This document shows positions 36,338 through 45,067 of a stretch of DNA of 64,000 bases, in pieces. The notes below the pieces were generated by a model, which was given only the letters and a program-made list of their open reading frames with translations, made no database searches and was not told where the DNA came from. The translations under genes and the position numbers were made by a program. Position 1 is the stretch's first letter; each line of letters opens with the position of its first letter. Source of the stretch: CAWARU01 sp963805795 (GTDB lineage: Bacteria; Pseudomonadota; Gammaproteobacteria; UBA6186; Azoamicaceae); contig CAWDVG010000004.1 in NCBI GenBank assembly GCA_963805795.1, forward strand, positions 186,001 to 250,000, read 5' to 3'.

Positions 36338-37104
36338 CTACATATTGACTTGCAATAACCACTTTCTGGAATATTTACCTTTGGCTTCTCTCGATGGATC
36401 GAGACGTCTATACCCTTTATGTTCCGCTTTTACAAGGCTTAACGTTTGTTCGTTCTCAATACCCAATTGTTCTAGTGCCCAACCTATCCGTCTACCCACA
36501 GCTATATCCCATTGATTAGCATATCTCACCAATTTTTTAAGATCTAGTTTTTGAAGACTTTGTTCCATACCATACATCACTTCAGAAAATCCTCCACAAT
36601 ATTGTGGCATCGCAAATCCTTCTAATATTGTTCGCCCTCTAAATCACTCACCAAAAAACGACTTTCACCTCGCCACGCTTTTTCAGAACCATAGAATTTA
36701 TCTTTTTTTAGCTGAGTGATCTGATACTCAATTCCATTTAAATTAAAACCGGCTTTTTTTTTATATAATCCTCTCTGAGGGGTGGATGATTCTTTCACAG
36801 TGCTGATATAAATGATTTTAGGAAGCTGTTCTGTAAGGCCATGATGATAAAAAGCTGAATAGTAACTAATCATGGCTGGTTTTACTAAATACATCGCTAT
36901 TTCGAATTCATGAATGGGAGATATACCTGTGGAAAGGCTTAATTTATAAACTCCTTTCTTGATTGACTCTAACCATCCTTCCATTATTAAGCCACTAATT
37001 AATTTAGCAGGATTAACTTTTTTAATGTTAAGTTTTTTTATGATGTTTTTAACATCTTCACTTTCAAAGACCCTTAGACCTGCCTCAATAATGCCCTGAA
37101 GCAA
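36338..37104 (-). pseudogene. Orphan AbiEi-family antitoxin gene, frameshifted
   Basis: The N-terminal 160 residues (LISGLIMEGWLESIKKGVYK, MISYYSAFYHHGLTEQLPKI, GIEYQITQLKKDKFYG, then FLVSDLEG) and a second frame (MPQYCGGFSEVMYGMEQSLQ, VRYANQWDIAVGRRIGWALE) together form one AbiEi protein. The expected SDLERTILEGF junction is broken by a two-base insertion (or one-base loss) near 36633. No toxin gene follows. It has the same overall plan as the intact antitoxin at 30421 but is not a close copy. A large perfect palindrome stands upstream. Confidence 0.75.
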
Positions 37105-37163
37105 CAGTGTCTTGTTAGACTTACGATCTCTTGTTGATTAATCATAGACTTATTATAATTATT

Positions 37164-37226
37164 TTATTACTTTTTGTATATAGATAATACCTTTTTTTGG
37201 TATTATCTATATACAAAAAGTAATAA
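37164..37226. promoter_or_regulatory. 28-bp perfect inverted repeat upstream of the orphan AbiEi gene
   Basis: Bases 37164-37191 are exactly complementary to 37199-37226 around a run of seven T. The arm contains TATATAGATAATACC. It lies 60 bases before the AbiEi start and 60 bases from the IS481 end. It may be the AbiEi operator/promoter, a hairpin terminator or a small palindromic element. Confidence 0.55.
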
Positions 37227-37288
37227 ATGTATGCTCAAGGGACAAAATCAATTTTTATCTGTAACACATTGATTTTTCTACATGTACG

Positions 37289-38573
37289 TATTGAGACATA
37301 GGTGACACTAAATACCGGAGACATAGGTTACACTGTAGGCATTTACAGGAGGGCCTGGCAATGCCTTGGATGGAGTGTAAAACTATGGATGAAAGACTTA
37401 AGTTTGTTGCAAGACTACTAGATGGCGATAAGATGTTGCCTCTATGTGAAGAGTTCGGCATCTCTAGAAAGACTGGTTATAAAATCTATAACCGATATAA
37501 AAATTTTGGGCTAGAAGGATTAACTGATCGCAGTCGCAGACCTTATCGATATGCTAATCAACTTCCCTTTCAAGTCGAAAAAACGATCCTCAGAATTAAA
37601 AATGATAAACCCACTTTTGGAGCTCCAAAAATCAGAGAATTGTTAATTAGAAAATTTCCAGATATTCATCCACCCTCTAAAAGTACTGTGCACGCTATTT
37701 TAGATAGGCATGGTTTGGTTATAAGACAAAAAAGAAATCGTCATGGTAAAAAACAAGGAACACCGTTATCCGATACAAATATCCCAAATAAATTATGGTG
37801 TGCGGATTATAAAGGAGAATTTCGATTAGGAAATCATCAATATTGCTATCCTCTCACAATAACAGATTTTAGTTCGCGTTATTTACTGGCCTGTGATGGG
37901 CTGACAACTACTAAGGAGGAATATGCTTTTATTGCTTTTCAAAGGGTTTTTGAAGAGTTTGGCTTACCAGATGCCATCCGAACAGATAATGGTGTTCCTT
38001 TTTCTTCGCCAATGTCATTATTTGGATTAAGTAAATTATCTGTTTGGTGGTTGCGTTTAGGCATTTCTATAGAAAGAATAAAACCAGGTCATCCTCAACA
38101 AAATGGAAGACATGAACGTATGCATTTGACCTTGAAAAAAGCAACCACAAAACCTGCTGGAGAAAATTTTTTACAGCAACAAGAAAAATTTGATCATTTT
38201 ATTAAAGAATATAATACTGAAAGACCTCATCAAGCTTTAGATATGAAATGCCCTGCGGAAATTTATGTTCCTTCTACCAAAAAATATGCAGGTCTTCCGG
38301 AAGTGGATTATCCATTCCATGATAAGGTTATTACCATCACGAGTTGCGGCAGAATCTGTTTAAATGGAAAAAAGATAAATGTCAGCCAAGTCTTTGCAGG
38401 ACAAAACGTCGGCATTAAAGAAACAGAGGATAAGATCTGGCTAGTAAGCTTTATGGATTATGATTTAGGGTATTTTGATGAAGAATCATGTAGACTGGAA
38501 CCTTTAACGAACCCTTTTGGGCCTAAAGTGTTACCCATGTCTCCGGTATAAACTGTAACCCATGTGTCCGGTA
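37289..38573 (+). mobile_element. IS481-family insertion sequence, apparently intact
   Basis: Each end has two tandem copies of a motif related to GAGACATRGGTTACACT: 37289-37309 and 37312-37339 on the left, 38522-38549 and ~38552-38573 inverted on the right. The inner copies match at 25 of 28 positions. One transposase gene fills the interior. The exact outer ends and any target duplication are uncertain. Confidence 0.8.
37361..38551 (+). CDS. IS481-family transposase
   Basis: 396 residues. N-terminal helix-turn-helix (LCEEFGISRKTGYKIYNRYK) followed by the rve integrase core: first Asp in KLWCADYKGEFRL, second in AIRTDNGVPFS, Glu in GHPQQNGRHERMHLTLKK, giving a complete DDE triad. The C-terminal third (CPAEIYVPSTKKY, VITITSCGRICLNGKKIN) has the usual extension. 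No internal stop, so probably active. The last codons run into the right inverted repeat. A fragment of a close relative is at 29239. Confidence 0.92.
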   Translation: MPWMECKTMDERLKFVARLLDGDKMLPLCEEFGISRKTGYKIYNRYKNFGLEGLTDRSRRPYRYANQLPFQVEKTILRIKNDKPTFGAPKIRELLIRKFPDIHPPSKSTVHAILDRHGLVIRQKRNRHGKKQGTPLSDTNIPNKLWCADYKGEFRLGNHQYCYPLTITDFSSRYLLACDGLTTTKEEYAFIAFQRVFEEFGLPDAIRTDNGVPFSSPMSLFGLSKLSVWWLRLGISIERIKPGHPQQNGRHERMHLTLKKATTKPAGENFLQQQEKFDHFIKEYNTERPHQALDMKCPAEIYVPSTKKYAGLPEVDYPFHDKVITITSCGRICLNGKKINVSQVFAGQNVGIKETEDKIWLVSFMDYDLGYFDEESCRLEPLTNPFGPKVLPMSPV

Positions 38574-38588
38574 CGGACCACAGAATTC

Positions 38589-38638
38589 TGGCGCGCCCGG
38601 ACCGATTCGAACGGCCGACCGCCTGGTTCGTAGCCAGG
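38589..38638 (-). tRNA. 3' fragment of tRNA-Arg (anticodon ACG), likely att scar
   Basis: On the minus strand the 50 bases fold as an anticodon stem CCTGG/CCAGG with loop CTACGAA (anticodon ACG), a five-base variable region, a T arm GGCCG/CGGTC with loop TTCGAAT, the 3' acceptor strand CGGGCGC, a G discriminator and encoded CCA. The 5' acceptor strand and D arm are missing; sequence upstream is unrelated AT-rich DNA. It cannot make a tRNA. Integrases commonly recombine at this part of tRNA genes and leave such 3' fragments at one island boundary. Confidence 0.8.
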
Positions 38639-39026
38639 TAACTGAAATTTAAGCGATTGATTTTATTAACAATTTTAATTGGTAGGCACGCTATATTTGC
38701 CTGACCATGCACCACGATGCATAGCCCATTTACACAAAAGTTACACAATGAAAATTACCATCTTTGCCGTATTAAGAGTTGAATGGGCAAGGTTTTAAAT
38801 GCATAGATTCTATTAACGCTTTCGTTTAAAAAGAGTCAACCCGCCTACCTTTGATGAACTGAGTTAATAAACTTAATTGTCAGGCTCAAGTTTATATGTG
38901 TTATGATTTTATTTCACTGACATTCAGCCCCCAATGCCTCAAGGTTTATAACTGGGTCCAGATAAATTTTTATACTGGATACCAGTACCAGGATATGAGT
39001 GCAAAGAAGTCATTCTAAAATTTGGA
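38639..39026. other. Non-coding gap after the tRNA fragment
   Basis: No gene, RNA or clear promoter recognised in these 388 bases. They are AT-rich and lie on the side where an integrated element would begin if the tRNA fragment is an att site. Confidence 0.4.
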
Positions 39027-39059
39027 ATGATAAAAACTCTTGAGAGGAAAACAGAAGCC

Positions 39060-39968
39060 ATGAAAGATTCCAAACCAACAGAGGTTACAATCGATTTAGA
39101 CCTAGTCCAACGTTTAATAGCAGCTCAATTCCCTCAATGGAAAGACCTGCCAATTAAACCCGTTGCAGAAAGTGGCTGGGACAACAGAACCTTCCATTTG
39201 GGCGATAATCTTTTAATACGCATGCCAAGCGCCGCCCACTATGCCTCACAGGTGGAAAAGGAACAACATTGGCTACCGAAGCTTGCCCCTCATCTCCCTC
39301 TTCCTATTCCAGCTCCCATCGCCATCGGTGAGCCAGGTTTTAGTTATCCCTGGCATTGGTCTATCAATCGTTGGCTACCCGGTGAGCCTGCGACTTCTGC
39401 CTTTATATCCAACATGGATGATTTTGCAATGAGCTTGGCAAAATTTCTAAAAGCATTTCAAGCTATAGATACTACTAATGGTCCTATAGCCGGTCCACAT
39501 AGTTTCCATCGTGGGGGGGCTTTAGCCATTTATGATGCTGAAACAAGGCAAGCGCTTGTTCTACTCGATGGTAAAATCGATGTTGCTACTGCCACAGAAA
39601 TTTGGGAAAGAGCATTATCTACCACCTGGCAAAATCCACCTGTTTGGGTTCACGGAGATATTGCACAAGGAAATCTATTGGTACAGGAAGGCCGACTTTC
39701 GGCTGTCATAGATTTCGGTCAACTTGCTATCGGTGACCCCGCTTGTGATCTCTCTATTGCTTTGACATTCTTTGATGACAAGAGTCGTGAAATTTTTCGA
39801 AACCAGTTAATGTTGGATAAAGAGACCTGGATCCGAGGGCTTGCTTGGACCTTATGGAAACAGATGATTATTGCAGCTGAAATGATTGGATCAAATTCAG
39901 CAGGAAGGCAAAAATGTTGGCATATTATCGAGACAGTTATTCAAGAATACAAGCAAACAAGTAGGTAA
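39060..39968 (+). CDS. Aminoglycoside-phosphotransferase-family kinase
   Basis: 302 residues from ATG 39060 (an upstream ATG at 39027 would add 11). APH fold: PVAESGWDNRTFHLGDNLLI with glycine-rich-type entry, VEKEQHWLPKLAPHL, the catalytic loop VHGDIAQGNLLV (Asp and Asn), and VIDFGQLAIGDPACDL for metal binding. Family members phosphorylate aminoglycosides, macrolides or small metabolites; the sequence resembles the group annotated as general APH kinases, so resistance cannot be claimed. It ends nine bases before an acyltransferase gene, suggesting co-transcription. Confidence 0.88.
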   Translation: MKDSKPTEVTIDLDLVQRLIAAQFPQWKDLPIKPVAESGWDNRTFHLGDNLLIRMPSAAHYASQVEKEQHWLPKLAPHLPLPIPAPIAIGEPGFSYPWHWSINRWLPGEPATSAFISNMDDFAMSLAKFLKAFQAIDTTNGPIAGPHSFHRGGALAIYDAETRQALVLLDGKIDVATATEIWERALSTTWQNPPVWVHGDIAQGNLLVQEGRLSAVIDFGQLAIGDPACDLSIALTFFDDKSREIFRNQLMLDKETWIRGLAWTLWKQMIIAAEMIGSNSAGRQKCWHIIETVIQEYKQTSR

Positions 39969-39977
39969 ACATATCTT

Positions 39978-41141
39978 ATGTTTAAAAACTCTCTAATATC
40001 GAATAGCTATCGTAACGATGGCATAGACATACTGAGAGGGATGTCCATTCTATCGGTTCTATTATTCCATTGTTACATTCATATGCCATTTTCAAATGAG
40101 TTTCTACCAACTAAATTAATGAATATAATTTTTCGAAGTGGATATTATGGAGTGGTAATATTTTTTGTGATTTCGGGTTTTCTAATCACATCCATGTCCA
40201 TTAAGCGATGGGGCAATCTAAAAGATATCCATCTCGGGCAATTTTATCAAATGCGATTTGCGAGAATTATGCCCTGTTTACTCGTTTTGTTAATCATTTT
40301 ATGTCTATTAGATAGCATAGAGGCCCCTGGGTTTATTGTCCATAATAAAACTACTTTGGGACAGGCAGTATTTTCTGTACTCACGTTTCAATTAAATTAT
40401 CTAGAAGCAAAAATAGGATATCTACCAGCAAGTTGGGATATTCTATGGTCCTTATCAGTAGAGGAATTATTTTACTTTTTCTTTCCGTTAGTCTGTTTAT
40501 TCTTTAGAAAAACAAAGTATATTGTTTTAGCAATGCTCGGTTTTATCATTATAGGGCCTTTTGCTAGAACTGTATTTTCTGACAATGAAATCTGGTGTGT
40601 TCATTCTTATCTATCTTGCATGGATGGTATCGCAATAGGATGTCTTGCAGCCTTGTTTTCTGCTCATTTTACTCTACATAGAAAAGCTTATTCATTCGTT
40701 CTAATCTCAGGAATATCGCTTTTCATATTTATATTTTTCTTTCGAAAACAAGCCTATGATTTAGGGATCTCAAAAGTCGGGTTGAATGTAACCCTACTTG
40801 AAATTGGCATAGGGCTGATCCTTATTGCCATGCAAGAATACTATGTAAAAGGAAGACGTTTTAGCAGTATATGGACTGGGCCATTACGTTGGTTTGGCCG
40901 CAATAGCTATGAAAATTATCTCATACATTCGTTTTTTGTCCTTGTTATTGCCAAAACGCTATTTGATAAAAATCAACCTGGCATAGTTATTGGGCTTTGG
41001 TATATCATTGTATTAATTTTATCAGGACTGACTGGACAATTGGTTTCCTTATTTTTTTCAGAACCTATGAACAAATTATTCCGAAATATAGTTACGTTAA
41101 AGAGACTTATTTTACCTTATGAGAAAAATTTTAAAGCTTGA
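39978..41141 (+). CDS. Integral membrane acyltransferase (acyltransferase 3 family)
   Basis: 387 residues with about ten membrane segments. The signature RNDGIDILRGMSILSVLLFH places the catalytic His at about residue 31; GYYGVVIFFVISGFLITSM, RFARIMPCLLVLL and WSLSVEELFYFFFPL are family landmarks (the E-E and R residues). It transfers acyl groups to an envelope or secondary-metabolite substrate. It is distinct from the paralogue at 24419. The gene lies nine bases after the APH-type kinase gene, perhaps acting on the same small molecule or glycan (inference). Confidence 0.9.
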   Translation: MFKNSLISNSYRNDGIDILRGMSILSVLLFHCYIHMPFSNEFLPTKLMNIIFRSGYYGVVIFFVISGFLITSMSIKRWGNLKDIHLGQFYQMRFARIMPCLLVLLIILCLLDSIEAPGFIVHNKTTLGQAVFSVLTFQLNYLEAKIGYLPASWDILWSLSVEELFYFFFPLVCLFFRKTKYIVLAMLGFIIIGPFARTVFSDNEIWCVHSYLSCMDGIAIGCLAALFSAHFTLHRKAYSFVLISGISLFIFIFFFRKQAYDLGISKVGLNVTLLEIGIGLILIAMQEYYVKGRRFSSIWTGPLRWFGRNSYENYLIHSFFVLVIAKTLFDKNQPGIVIGLWYIIVLILSGLTGQLVSLFFSEPMNKLFRNIVTLKRLILPYEKNFKA

Positions 41142-41165
41142 TTACTGAGATTATATCGCGATTTT

Positions 41166-41639
41166 TTACCCTTCCATCTTGCTTTCAAACGCAGGATTCA
41201 AATTTAAATTAAGCCATTTTGGAATCAAATTCTTTAAGGGATCGGGACGAAGATCAATTTCTTCTAGTTTATCGATTGGGATCCACAGAACTTTGATATG
41301 CTTTTCAAATTGTTCTAATGCCATATGAGGGGCAGGCAGAAGGTTAGAATTTGCTTCAAAAATAAAATCATACTCATGAGTATGACATTTTGCGTGCTTC
41401 CTAACATTAGGATCAAAGGAATATTCAAAGCATCCTAAAAACCGATTGATTTCAAATTCAAAGCCGATTTCTTCTTTTAGCTCCCTAAGCATAGCGTCCT
41501 TAGCACTTTCTCCATGTTCAATATGCCCACCAGGTAAAAAATAAAAGTCCAGATCAAGCCCGGTTGTCTTACAAAGCAAAATATGCCCTTCTTTAATTAT
41601 CACTGCACGCGATTGAACGTGGATGTTGTCTTTATTCAT
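41166..41639 (-). CDS. Nudix hydrolase
   Basis: 157 residues, ATG 41639 with AGGAAAT upstream. The Nudix box is perfect: G38-x5-E44-x7-R52-E53-x2-E56-E57-x-G59 in FLPGGHIEHGESAKDA and MLRELKEEIGF. It hydrolyses nucleoside diphosphates linked to another group; the substrate is unknown. It is the last gene of a six-gene minus-strand run (GNAT, nucleotidyltransferase, hydrolase, cyclase-like, methyltransferase, Nudix) with gaps of 13 to 83 bases. Confidence 0.92.
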   Translation of the reverse strand: MNKDNIHVQSRAVIIKEGHILLCKTTGLDLDFYFLPGGHIEHGESAKDAMLRELKEEIGFEFEINRFLGCFEYSFDPNVRKHAKCHTHEYDFIFEANSNLLPAPHMALEQFEKHIKVLWIPIDKLEEIDLRPDPLKNLIPKWLNLNLNPAFESKMEG

Positions 41640-41722
41640 ATTTCTATTTCCTCCAATACGAGTGTTCTGAATAGTTTTGAGATCGAATATATTCCATTTT
41701 GACTCACACTAACTGGTAAATA

Positions 41723-42346
41723 TTAACCTTTAATCGCGAATCCTCGAATGGTAGGACGTACGATCGCGGGAACACCACGCATACTCTGACGTTTGATTTC
41801 ACCAATATTAAAACCTGCGCTAGCAATGGCATCCTCAGTATGGCGTGTAATGTGACAACCAGCCGCAATGTATTTCCACAAAAATGCTAACCGACACTGC
41901 CACAGATATCGTGCATTATTATTGGTCGCAGCAACATGCTCAATAAAATAAAGTTTACCTTGAGGTTTCAAAACACGATGAATTTCTGACAGAGTTTTTT
42001 CTAAATCATTAACCGAACATAGGACTAATGTACATATAACAGCATCAAAACTTTCATCAGGGAATGAAACACGCTCAGCCTTATCATTTAAAAGCTCAAT
42101 ATTGGCTTGCTTACTACTGGTCATTTTTACTTGCAATTGTTTACGCATATAAACACTAGGCTCTATGAGTACCAAACGTTTAACAGAATCAGAATAAAAT
42201 TCAAGATTAGCACCAGTACCGCAGCCCAACTCTAGAACATCACCAGATATATTTTGTAGCAATTGCTGACGCCAGTCTCTTAAGCCTCTTTCTTCGGCAT
42301 CTCGCATAATATTATCATAAACCTTCGCCATTAACCATTGACACAT
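41723..42346 (-). CDS. SAM-dependent methyltransferase (class I, UbiE-like)
   Basis: 207 residues, ATG 42346 with GAGG eight bases upstream. Motif I is DVLELGCGTGANLEFY (~35-50), with LVLIEPS as the acidic ribose-binding turn, AERVSFPDESFDAVICTLVL and IHRVLKPQGKLYFIEHVAA. The last segment (CHITRHTEDAIASAGF, then FAIKG) resembles small-molecule or lipid methyltransferases of the Methyltransf_11 group. The substrate is unknown. It sits between the cyclase-like gene and the Nudix gene on the same strand. Confidence 0.88.
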   Translation of the reverse strand: MCQWLMAKVYDNIMRDAEERGLRDWRQQLLQNISGDVLELGCGTGANLEFYSDSVKRLVLIEPSVYMRKQLQVKMTSSKQANIELLNDKAERVSFPDESFDAVICTLVLCSVNDLEKTLSEIHRVLKPQGKLYFIEHVAATNNNARYLWQCRLAFLWKYIAAGCHITRHTEDAIASAGFNIGEIKRQSMRGVPAIVRPTIRGFAIKG

Positions 42347-42417
42347 ATATCTGCCTCAAATACGACAAACTTAACTCCTAGATTCTTTTTCAAACCCGAT
42401 ATAACTAAAGCCCACGT

Positions 42418-43233
42418 TTAGTTCATTTCTAAACATTCTAAAGTTACGCCAGTCCATTTATCATTTTCTGATAAGCTAGTAATCATGCTATAGAAATAAT
42501 TTCGGAACCATTGCCATTTTTGTAGAATTTTAAGATTTTCATCTTCATTATATAAGTTAATATTCTGCTTAATAATGTTAACTGAATTCGAAATCCATTC
42601 CTTAACTTTCTCATCGAGAATTTTTTCATCCCTAGATGGATCACATGGCCAAAAGGCACGCCTGAATGATGCACAATGCAAATAATTTAAATATTTAATA
42701 TCATCAAAATCTTTAAGCCAAGCTTTCCGACAAATTGCGATATTGGGTTCAACAGGAGTTAACATTAAATTTCTTTTAAATATATCATTTGAAATAACAA
42801 CTCGAGGATAAATTGCTACTTCTTTTTCTATAGCTGTTGCATTATCAAATGATCTACCAAGAAATATACCATCTTGATGATAAAATTCTCCAACTGTTAT
42901 TGCTCCTCGTATTAACATACCAAAACATAATGCCCTAATCATTATTTGAGTGATATAAGGTAAAATGGAAATGGTAATGACAGATTGATCCACTGGTAAC
43001 CCAGGTTGATTAAGAGGCCATGCCAGCACTAATCCATCTGATGAAAAACTACTTGCCACATGAAAATTTACAGACTTACCCACTCCTTCTTGCACTTTTA
43101 CATCTGAATCAAGTTTTTTTATTTGTTTTAAAAAAGAAATAAATTTTAGCCTCTCATCCTTACTTTTTTTATTAAAATTTTTAAACCCTAAAAAATCTAT
43201 ATAAACAACAATGTGTTCATCAAAACAATCCAT
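42418..43233 (-). CDS. Class III nucleotidyl-cyclase-like protein (Pycsar-type candidate)
   Basis: 271 residues. HIVVYIDFLGFKNF places an Asp (D13) on the first strand and SSFSSDGLVLAWPL a second Asp (D66) on the hairpin, the two metal-binding positions of class III cyclases. LIRGAITVGEFYHQDGIFLG, then NATAIEKEVAIYPRVVIS, is the characteristic block shared with pyrimidine cyclases of the Pycsar anti-phage system (from memory of that family). The C-terminal ~100 residues are helical and unassigned. No adjacent Pycsar effector (TIR or two-membrane-helix protein with nucleotide-binding domain) is present, although TIR proteins occur about 30 kb away. Could instead be an inactive cyclase-fold protein. 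Confidence 0.6.
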   Translation of the reverse strand: MDCFDEHIVVYIDFLGFKNFNKKSKDERLKFISFLKQIKKLDSDVKVQEGVGKSVNFHVASSFSSDGLVLAWPLNQPGLPVDQSVITISILPYITQIMIRALCFGMLIRGAITVGEFYHQDGIFLGRSFDNATAIEKEVAIYPRVVISNDIFKRNLMLTPVEPNIAICRKAWLKDFDDIKYLNYLHCASFRRAFWPCDPSRDEKILDEKVKEWISNSVNIIKQNINLYNEDENLKILQKWQWFRNYFYSMITSLSENDKWTGVTLECLEMN

Positions 43234-43284
43234 TAGATTATTCCTCGTAGACTAAAACGCTTAAATAAAAATAACTCACCCACG

Positions 43285-44247
43285 TTAGTTACCGCCTAAA
43301 AATTCATCAATAGCTTCAAACACTTCTTTTGGTTTTTCAATATAGGAAAAATGCCCACATCTCTCAATCAATACCAATTGAGAATCAGGAATAGCTGTTG
43401 AAATTTCCACTGCAGCAGATACAGGGATTGGATCAAAATCACCATGAATTAATAGCGTAGGTATTTGCAATTCCCTTAGTTTAGGCCTTAGATCGATGTC
43501 TGGCTTCAATATAAAAGATGATAAAAAAATATCAGTCACCTTAAGACTGCTTATTGTTGAATCTGATGTAAAATTAAAAGAGATCTTTTGTACATCTTCG
43601 CTATTAAAGCAATAAGTTTTAAACATGGTTCTACAGAAACTTGCAACGGTTCTAGGTTCGCCACTCACAAATTCTTTCGAACTCTGAATAGCTGCAATCT
43701 CCTTATCTACAGTCTTCATTCGCTTACGATATTCTTCCATATACTCTTGAATACCCTTAGAAGTACATGGTAACGAATTCATTAAAATCATGGCTGATAT
43801 TCTATCAGGATACTTTGTAGCATATTGCATTGCAAGCATCCCACCCCAAGAATGCCCTACCAAAATGAACTTTTCGATTCCTAAGGACTTACGTAATACT
43901 TCTAGATCATTCACAAATTGCTGAATATTTATACTATCCTCATCTAAATCTGTAGGAACTGACTTGCCTGATCCTCTTTGGTCGTAAAAGATAACCCGAT
44001 GATTTCCAGCTAGTTTCAATAAATTTGGCAATAAGTATTCATGGTTTAAACCCGGTCCACCATGTAGAACTATAATTGGTTTATCTTTACCGAAACTCTG
44101 ATAATACAAACTCGCACCTCTTGTAGAGACATAGCCTTCATCTCTATTTAAAAATCTGTATTCTGAGACATCACTATTACTCATGTTATTACCCAAACAC
44201 CCCGTTAATTGAAAGACAAAAAGAATAAAAAATACTTTTTTAAACAC
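43285..44247 (-). CDS. Alpha/beta hydrolase lipoprotein, proline-iminopeptidase-like
   Basis: 320 residues, signal with lipobox QLTGC (Cys17), so probably a lipoprotein. HGGPG (62-66, oxyanion hole), FYDQRGSGKS (DQRG-x-G-xS motif of peptidase family S33), nucleophile Ser133 in GHSWGG, and near the end HGDFDPI (Asp) and RCGHFSYIEKP (His) give a complete triad. Proline iminopeptidases remove N-terminal proline, but many relatives act on other amides or esters. It belongs to the minus-strand run 41166-45502. Confidence 0.88.
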   Translation of the reverse strand: MFKKVFFILFVFQLTGCLGNNMSNSDVSEYRFLNRDEGYVSTRGASLYYQSFGKDKPIIVLHGGPGLNHEYLLPNLLKLAGNHRVIFYDQRGSGKSVPTDLDEDSINIQQFVNDLEVLRKSLGIEKFILVGHSWGGMLAMQYATKYPDRISAMILMNSLPCTSKGIQEYMEEYRKRMKTVDKEIAAIQSSKEFVSGEPRTVASFCRTMFKTYCFNSEDVQKISFNFTSDSTISSLKVTDIFLSSFILKPDIDLRPKLRELQIPTLLIHGDFDPIPVSAAVEISTAIPDSQLVLIERCGHFSYIEKPKEVFEAIDEFLGGN

Positions 44248-44274
44248 CCTTATTTCCTACAACAAATCCAAATT

Positions 44275-45054
44275 CTATCGACCTTTCAAAACTCCTCTTT
44301 CAAGCTTCAAGATCGCTGTTTCACGCAAATCATTAAACCAAAGTTCAGCTTCTTGCAATCGCTTTTTCAAATCATCCAAAGAACTTGTTTGATACATTTT
44401 CTCTAGTTTTTGTAATGATTCCTGAGGTAAATGCTTTGATATATGAATTGGCCCATAATCAGCAATCAAAGGAGTATGGATGATGCGGAGCAACATAACC
44501 AAAGGATCTAAAACATGCTTATGATAATAAGCCAATGCTTCCAAATATTCATACCTTAAGATATATTTTTTAACTTTGGATCTTTGAAAGAATAATATAT
44601 CAATTGTTGCTAACTGTTCTTGCAGACTTTTCCCTAAGTTCTCTTTATTTAATTTTTCAAACTTAATCACATTCTTTTTATCGAACAGTACTAGAGGCTT
44701 TTCAAAAGGATGACCCTCTATGAAATTAAATTCTCTACTATGACTTTGCACATTGACATCAATGAATAGATGTTCAGAAGTATCTTTAATATGGTATATC
44801 TTATAGCGCAATTTTGACGTGGGTTGGGGCGCCTCCCAATTTAAGTCGAGAGAATCAAAAGATTGTAAAATATCTTCAATTTTCGATAAGATCCTACTTT
44901 CTTCATTATCTTTAACATCCAAAACCATATCAATATCTGAATACCGATCAACGTTTCCCAGACTATCTGCACCCTCCAGCCAAAGGGCGTAAACATCATT
45001 ATCCTGTTCTAGCTCCCTTTTTAAAGTTTCAATAATGTTGTCACGTATCATCAA
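44275..45054 (-). CDS. Nucleotidyltransferase-domain protein
   Basis: 259 residues. The pol-beta-type motif is WLEGADSLGNVDRYSDIDMV: Gly/Ser at 28-31 with Asp40 and Asp42 as metal ligands. The following ~200 residues are helical (LQEQLATIDILFFQRSKVKK, LEALAYYHKHVLDPLVMLLR). The plan resembles aminoglycoside-type and unassigned nucleotidyltransferases, so it could modify a small molecule or a protein. It is 13 bases downstream of a GNAT gene and 27 bases upstream of a hydrolase gene on the same strand. Confidence 0.8.
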   Translation of the reverse strand: MMIRDNIIETLKRELEQDNDVYALWLEGADSLGNVDRYSDIDMVLDVKDNEESRILSKIEDILQSFDSLDLNWEAPQPTSKLRYKIYHIKDTSEHLFIDVNVQSHSREFNFIEGHPFEKPLVLFDKKNVIKFEKLNKENLGKSLQEQLATIDILFFQRSKVKKYILRYEYLEALAYYHKHVLDPLVMLLRIIHTPLIADYGPIHISKHLPQESLQKLEKMYQTSSLDDLKKRLQEAELWFNDLRETAILKLERGVLKGR

Positions 45055-45067
45055 AAAATCCTTGGAT

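Noticed and set aside
12698..38573. A phage or plasmid-type integrase or replication gene to explain the mosaic
   Set aside because: None was found; only IS transposases and remnants are present.
38589..38638. A complete tRNA-Arg gene
   Set aside because: The acceptor 5' strand and D arm are absent upstream of the anticodon stem.
39060..39968. Naming the APH-family kinases as aminoglycoside-resistance genes
   Set aside because: Only general kinase motifs are visible; no specific resistance subfamily is recognisable.
42418..43233. Declaring a complete Pycsar anti-phage system
   Set aside because: No adjacent effector gene is present; only the cyclase-like protein is supported.
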